A stretch of 64,000 nucleotides of DNA from the NCBI RefSeq assembly GCF_002019645.1, contig NZ_KV917374.1:771452-835451 (forward strand), in the 5' to 3' direction. Numbering within the stretch: position 1 is the stretch's first letter; every line of letters starts with the position of its first letter. The notes beneath the pieces were generated by a model. It was not told where the DNA came from and did no database searches. It saw only the letters and a program-made list of their open reading frames with translations. Shown in pieces: positions 61,505 through 64,000 of the stretch. The position numbers were made by a program, and so were the translations under genes. The stretch comes from Litchfieldia alkalitelluris. Lineage in GTDB: Bacteria > Bacillota > Bacilli > Bacillales > Bacillaceae_L.

Positions 61505-63496
61505 ATGAATAGACTTCTTATGTTCCGAATAATTGATTGTATAACTCTTTGTATTATTACTCTTATGGGAATAAGTCTGGGCAGCCTAGAAATTGAATTT
61601 CTAGTTGTCCTTGGCCTTCCATCTCTTCTCCTTCTTTATTCAAGTTGGAAAGGTGATAGTGCATATATTCGTATAAGTGCTTTTAGTGCTTTAGTATTTA
61701 TTTGGTCTTATCAATATCAATATTTGTTTGAAGAGTTATTTACATTAATTGTAGTTGCCATATTTATTGGAATATTCTTCAGACCACCCATCCACTTCCT
61801 TCGTACAACGGTTTATTCAAGTTGGGGAGTGGCACTGTATCTTCTTTGGAAGAAGCTTCACTTTGATTTGAGTGGATGGCAGTCTGAACTACTCATGGTG
61901 TTTTTTAATATAGGTTCTTACTTACCTTATATTTTATTACTAGGATTCTTCTTAGGGCTTGTCTTAACTTTTGTAGAGAAATCATATAATAGTCAAAATC
62001 TATATGTTGTTGTAATGGCAATTGCAGGAGCATTCGTATTAGTCCCTTTTTATCTTCTTTTGGGTGTAATTAGAGGTCTATATGAATCATTTTATGACTA
62101 CTGGATTACTTTTTTGATGAAATTTAAGGTTCAACCTAAATTGGTTGGGACAAAAATGGAGCATTATTTAGCTTCAGCAGCGATTGAAAACTGGAAGAGC
62201 ATCTGGAGTGGAAGCTTCAAATCCAATCGTTATACGGTCAGTGTGTGGAAACAAGATGTGAAGGATTACTTTAGAAGATATGGATTTTTCCTTGCTTGTT
62301 ACTATAGTCTTTTGAAACAGATTGGAATTGTTACTTTGACTATTATAGCTCCACTAGTTAATGTGGTTTTTAGTGTCGTACACTATATCCTTTTGGTTTT
62401 TTGTCTGTTTGTCTATCAGGTTCTTCGTATAGGCTTTTATTATTTGGATGCCCTTTATCGGAAGTTTCATAAGGTGGAAATGGTTTGTCCGACTTGCTAT
62501 CACCAAGATGAAATTCCAGCCTATGTGTGTTCACACTGTCAAACAGTTCATGATGATCTTATGCCAAATCATTTCGGAATCTTTAAAAGGAAATGTACAT
62601 GCGGAAATTCATTGCCAACATCTATTTTAAATGGGCGTAGTGAACTAAAGGCCGAATGTCCAAAATGTCATTCAGCTTATGAAGGAAAAGAATCAACACC
62701 AATCATTATTCCGATGATTGGTGGAAAAATGGCGGGGAAAACAAGCTTTTTAACAAAAGGCATAGAACAGCTTTATCAGTCGACTTTGGTGGAGAATGAT
62801 ATATCCTTCCACTGGGGTAGTGTGGTACAAGCGATTAACTTTGAAGATTTATCGAAAAAGGTAAATGCGAAGCAAGCACCACCGAAAACGGACGCAATGT
62901 TACCAAGGGCGTGGACAATGAGGTTGAATCAGAAAAAATGGGCACGTCCAAAGTTGGTTACACTTTTTGATCCAGCGGGCGAAGTTTTTAATAGAACTGA
63001 TTATATGAAGAAACTCGAATATCTTTCATATAGTGATGGTTTTATTTTGGTCGTTGATTCAACTTCACTTTTAGGTGCAGACGTATCCTTCAATTATGAG
63101 CAGCAAAATACTGCTACAATTTCACCTGAAGAACTAATTGACAGATTGCTTCTATATTATCAAGAAGAACAGGGGATCAAAGTCCATGAAACGATAGGCA
63201 CACCATTAGCAATTGTCTTTCATAAAGCTGAAAAAGGGAATTATGAGCAAACTGCACATGAGGTTTCGGCAACAAGAGAGTTTGGCAAGGGAAGGCACGA
63301 GGATTGCAAACAATGGCTTCAGGCTAATGGATATCATAATTTGTTGAGAAAGTTAGATCATCAATTTACAAGCTACCGCTTCTTTACCTCTAGTTCCTTT
63401 GATGATACCAAAGGAGTTGCACCAGAGAATGTGATTAGATGGATTTTAAATTCTTCCAATAAAGGATTTAAATTGGTAGAAAAGAAGGAGGGGTAA
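61505..63496 (+). CDS. Membrane-embedded zinc-ribbon GTPase (double-GTPase family)
   Basis: A 663-residue protein. The N-terminal 200 residues contain about six hydrophobic helices, and a further one or two lie near 265-315. Then come zinc-ribbon pairs CPTC (about 325), CSHC, CTCG and CPKC up to about 390, followed at once by the GTPase: P-loop GGKMAGKTS (about 405), G3 LFDPAGEVF, and a G4-like VFHKAEK. Compared with the first GTPase the order zinc ribbon then GTPase is the same, with a membrane module added, so this copy would anchor the pair at the membrane. The next gene starts two bases after its stop. Confidence 0.82.
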   Translation: MNRLLMFRIIDCITLCIITLMGISLGSLEIEFLVVLGLPSLLLLYSSWKGDSAYIRISAFSALVFIWSYQYQYLFEELFTLIVVAIFIGIFFRPPIHFLRTTVYSSWGVALYLLWKKLHFDLSGWQSELLMVFFNIGSYLPYILLLGFFLGLVLTFVEKSYNSQNLYVVVMAIAGAFVLVPFYLLLGVIRGLYESFYDYWITFLMKFKVQPKLVGTKMEHYLASAAIENWKSIWSGSFKSNRYTVSVWKQDVKDYFRRYGFFLACYYSLLKQIGIVTLTIIAPLVNVVFSVVHYILLVFCLFVYQVLRIGFYYLDALYRKFHKVEMVCPTCYHQDEIPAYVCSHCQTVHDDLMPNHFGIFKRKCTCGNSLPTSILNGRSELKAECPKCHSAYEGKESTPIIIPMIGGKMAGKTSFLTKGIEQLYQSTLVENDISFHWGSVVQAINFEDLSKKVNAKQAPPKTDAMLPRAWTMRLNQKKWARPKLVTLFDPAGEVFNRTDYMKKLEYLSYSDGFILVVDSTSLLGADVSFNYEQQNTATISPEELIDRLLLYYQEEQGIKVHETIGTPLAIVFHKAEKGNYEQTAHEVSATREFGKGRHEDCKQWLQANGYHNLLRKLDHQFTSYRFFTSSSFDDTKGVAPENVIRWILNSSNKGFKLVEKKEG

Positions 63497-63498
63497 AA

Positions 63499-64000
63499 TT
63501 GAGTAGGAAAGAAAAATGGGCAGCTATCATTGCAAGTTCTTTTGTCATACCGATATTAGTCTTTTGTCTTCCATTAGTCTATTCTGTAATGATAAAGCTC
63601 TTTGATCTCCCTTTTCTAACAAATCCGGGTGCTTTGATGTTAGAGGCCCGGGAGGTTGTTGTTCAACCGATGATGTATGCAGATGAATTGGATAGCATTG
63701 AAAAGACAACAGCTACTCCTAAAGGTATTGTGAAAGTTTCCAGTGAACGTGCAAACATTCGTAGCAAACCAAAGGTTGTTAAAGGCAATGAAATCGGTGA
63801 AACAACAAAGGGCAATTATTTACTGTACTATGATACAGAGAAGGTTAACGATGCCCTTTGGTACCGAATTCAAAAAAGAGATGACCTCGCAGCTGGCTGG
63901 ATAAGTTATATCACAGTAAAAGAAGTAGCCACCTCTGAAAATGAAGTCGATGATATGGAGCCTTTAGAAGAATTTATGGATCAATACTTACAAAATGTAA
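63499..64000 (+). CDS. Membrane-anchored SH3b-domain protein (partial)
   Basis: The frame is open to the end of the window (167 codons). TTG 63499 follows GGAGGGG. One membrane helix (AAIIASSFVIPILVFCLPLV) is followed by an extracytoplasmic region and a bacterial SH3 domain: KVSSERANIRSKPKVVKGNE, then LWYRIQKRDDLAAGWISYI. SH3b domains bind cell-wall peptides or act as adaptor modules. It is the last visible gene of the cluster and may link the GTPase pair to the envelope. The C-terminus is not in the window. Confidence 0.78.
   Translation, partial: MSRKEKWAAIIASSFVIPILVFCLPLVYSVMIKLFDLPFLTNPGALMLEAREVVVQPMMYADELDSIEKTTATPKGIVKVSSERANIRSKPKVVKGNEIGETTKGNYLLYYDTEKVNDALWYRIQKRDDLAAGWISYITVKEVATSENEVDDMEPLEEFMDQYLQNV

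Noticed and set aside
39789-64000. Prophage or integrative element
   Set aside because: No integrase, terminase, capsid or conjugation gene is present, and no attachment-site duplication or tRNA was seen within the window.

Overview
The window is AT-rich chromosomal DNA from a low-GC, spore-former-type Gram-positive, most likely a Bacillaceae member. The evidence is strong AGGAGG-type ribosome binding sites, frequent GTG and TTG starts, an LPNTA cell-wall sorting signal, and gene families typical of Bacillus relatives. No rRNA, tRNA or CRISPR array was seen.

Region 1 (1-10120) is a sigma-54-controlled catabolic operon. A PAS/AAA+/Fis activator is followed at once by a near-consensus -24/-12 promoter. 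Seven genes follow: class III aminotransferase, YfcC-type carrier, M20 amidohydrolase, a threonine-dehydratase-like enzyme, an ornithine-cyclodeaminase-like enzyme, an enolase-superfamily epimerase and a class I/II aminotransferase. They look like an uptake, deacylation and deamination/racemisation route for an N-acylated or cyclic amino compound; the substrate is not known. A terminator closes the operon.

Region 2 (10.1-38 kb) is mosaic and partly decayed. It holds a truncated M42 peptidase joined to a truncated GntR regulator, an MMPL exporter with a heptad-repeat partner and a TetR regulator, an SDR reductase, an IS150-like insertion sequence, a DNA ligase, a GGDEF/EAL protein with an orphan solute-binding lipoprotein, a histidine kinase, a two-domain SGNH esterase, an M14 carboxypeptidase, a HAD phosphatase and a frameshifted diguanylate cyclase. 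Between 12.4 and 36 kb about fifteen loci carry one palindromic REP-like repeat with the core GGGACGGTTCT. One copy is split by the insertion sequence, one forms a four-unit array, and one encodes the end of the esterase.

Region 3 (37.7-39.6 kb) has an XRE regulator with a good promoter and operator-like dyads, a small ORF and an unassigned 252-residue protein.

Region 4 (39.8-64 kb, running off the end) is the most striking part: a long same-strand cluster that combines a dynamin-like GTPase, a membrane-hairpin protein, an acidic protein, a PIN protein, a protein kinase, two VWA proteins, a PP2C phosphatase, a GrpE-like protein, an Hsp70, an Hsp70-VWA fusion, a large protein with two degenerate J-like domains plus zinc ribbons and fibronectin-like repeats, a zinc-ribbon GTPase, a GAP1-like protein, a membrane GTPase and an SH3b membrane protein. 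The kinase/phosphatase/VWA set resembles the TerY-P triad and the GTPase/GAP1 set resembles the GAP1/double-GTPase systems, both described from comparative genomics. Their union with a complete but divergent Hsp70/J/GrpE set suggests a phospho-regulated, membrane-linked chaperone and GTPase machine for stress or conflict response. That function is inference.
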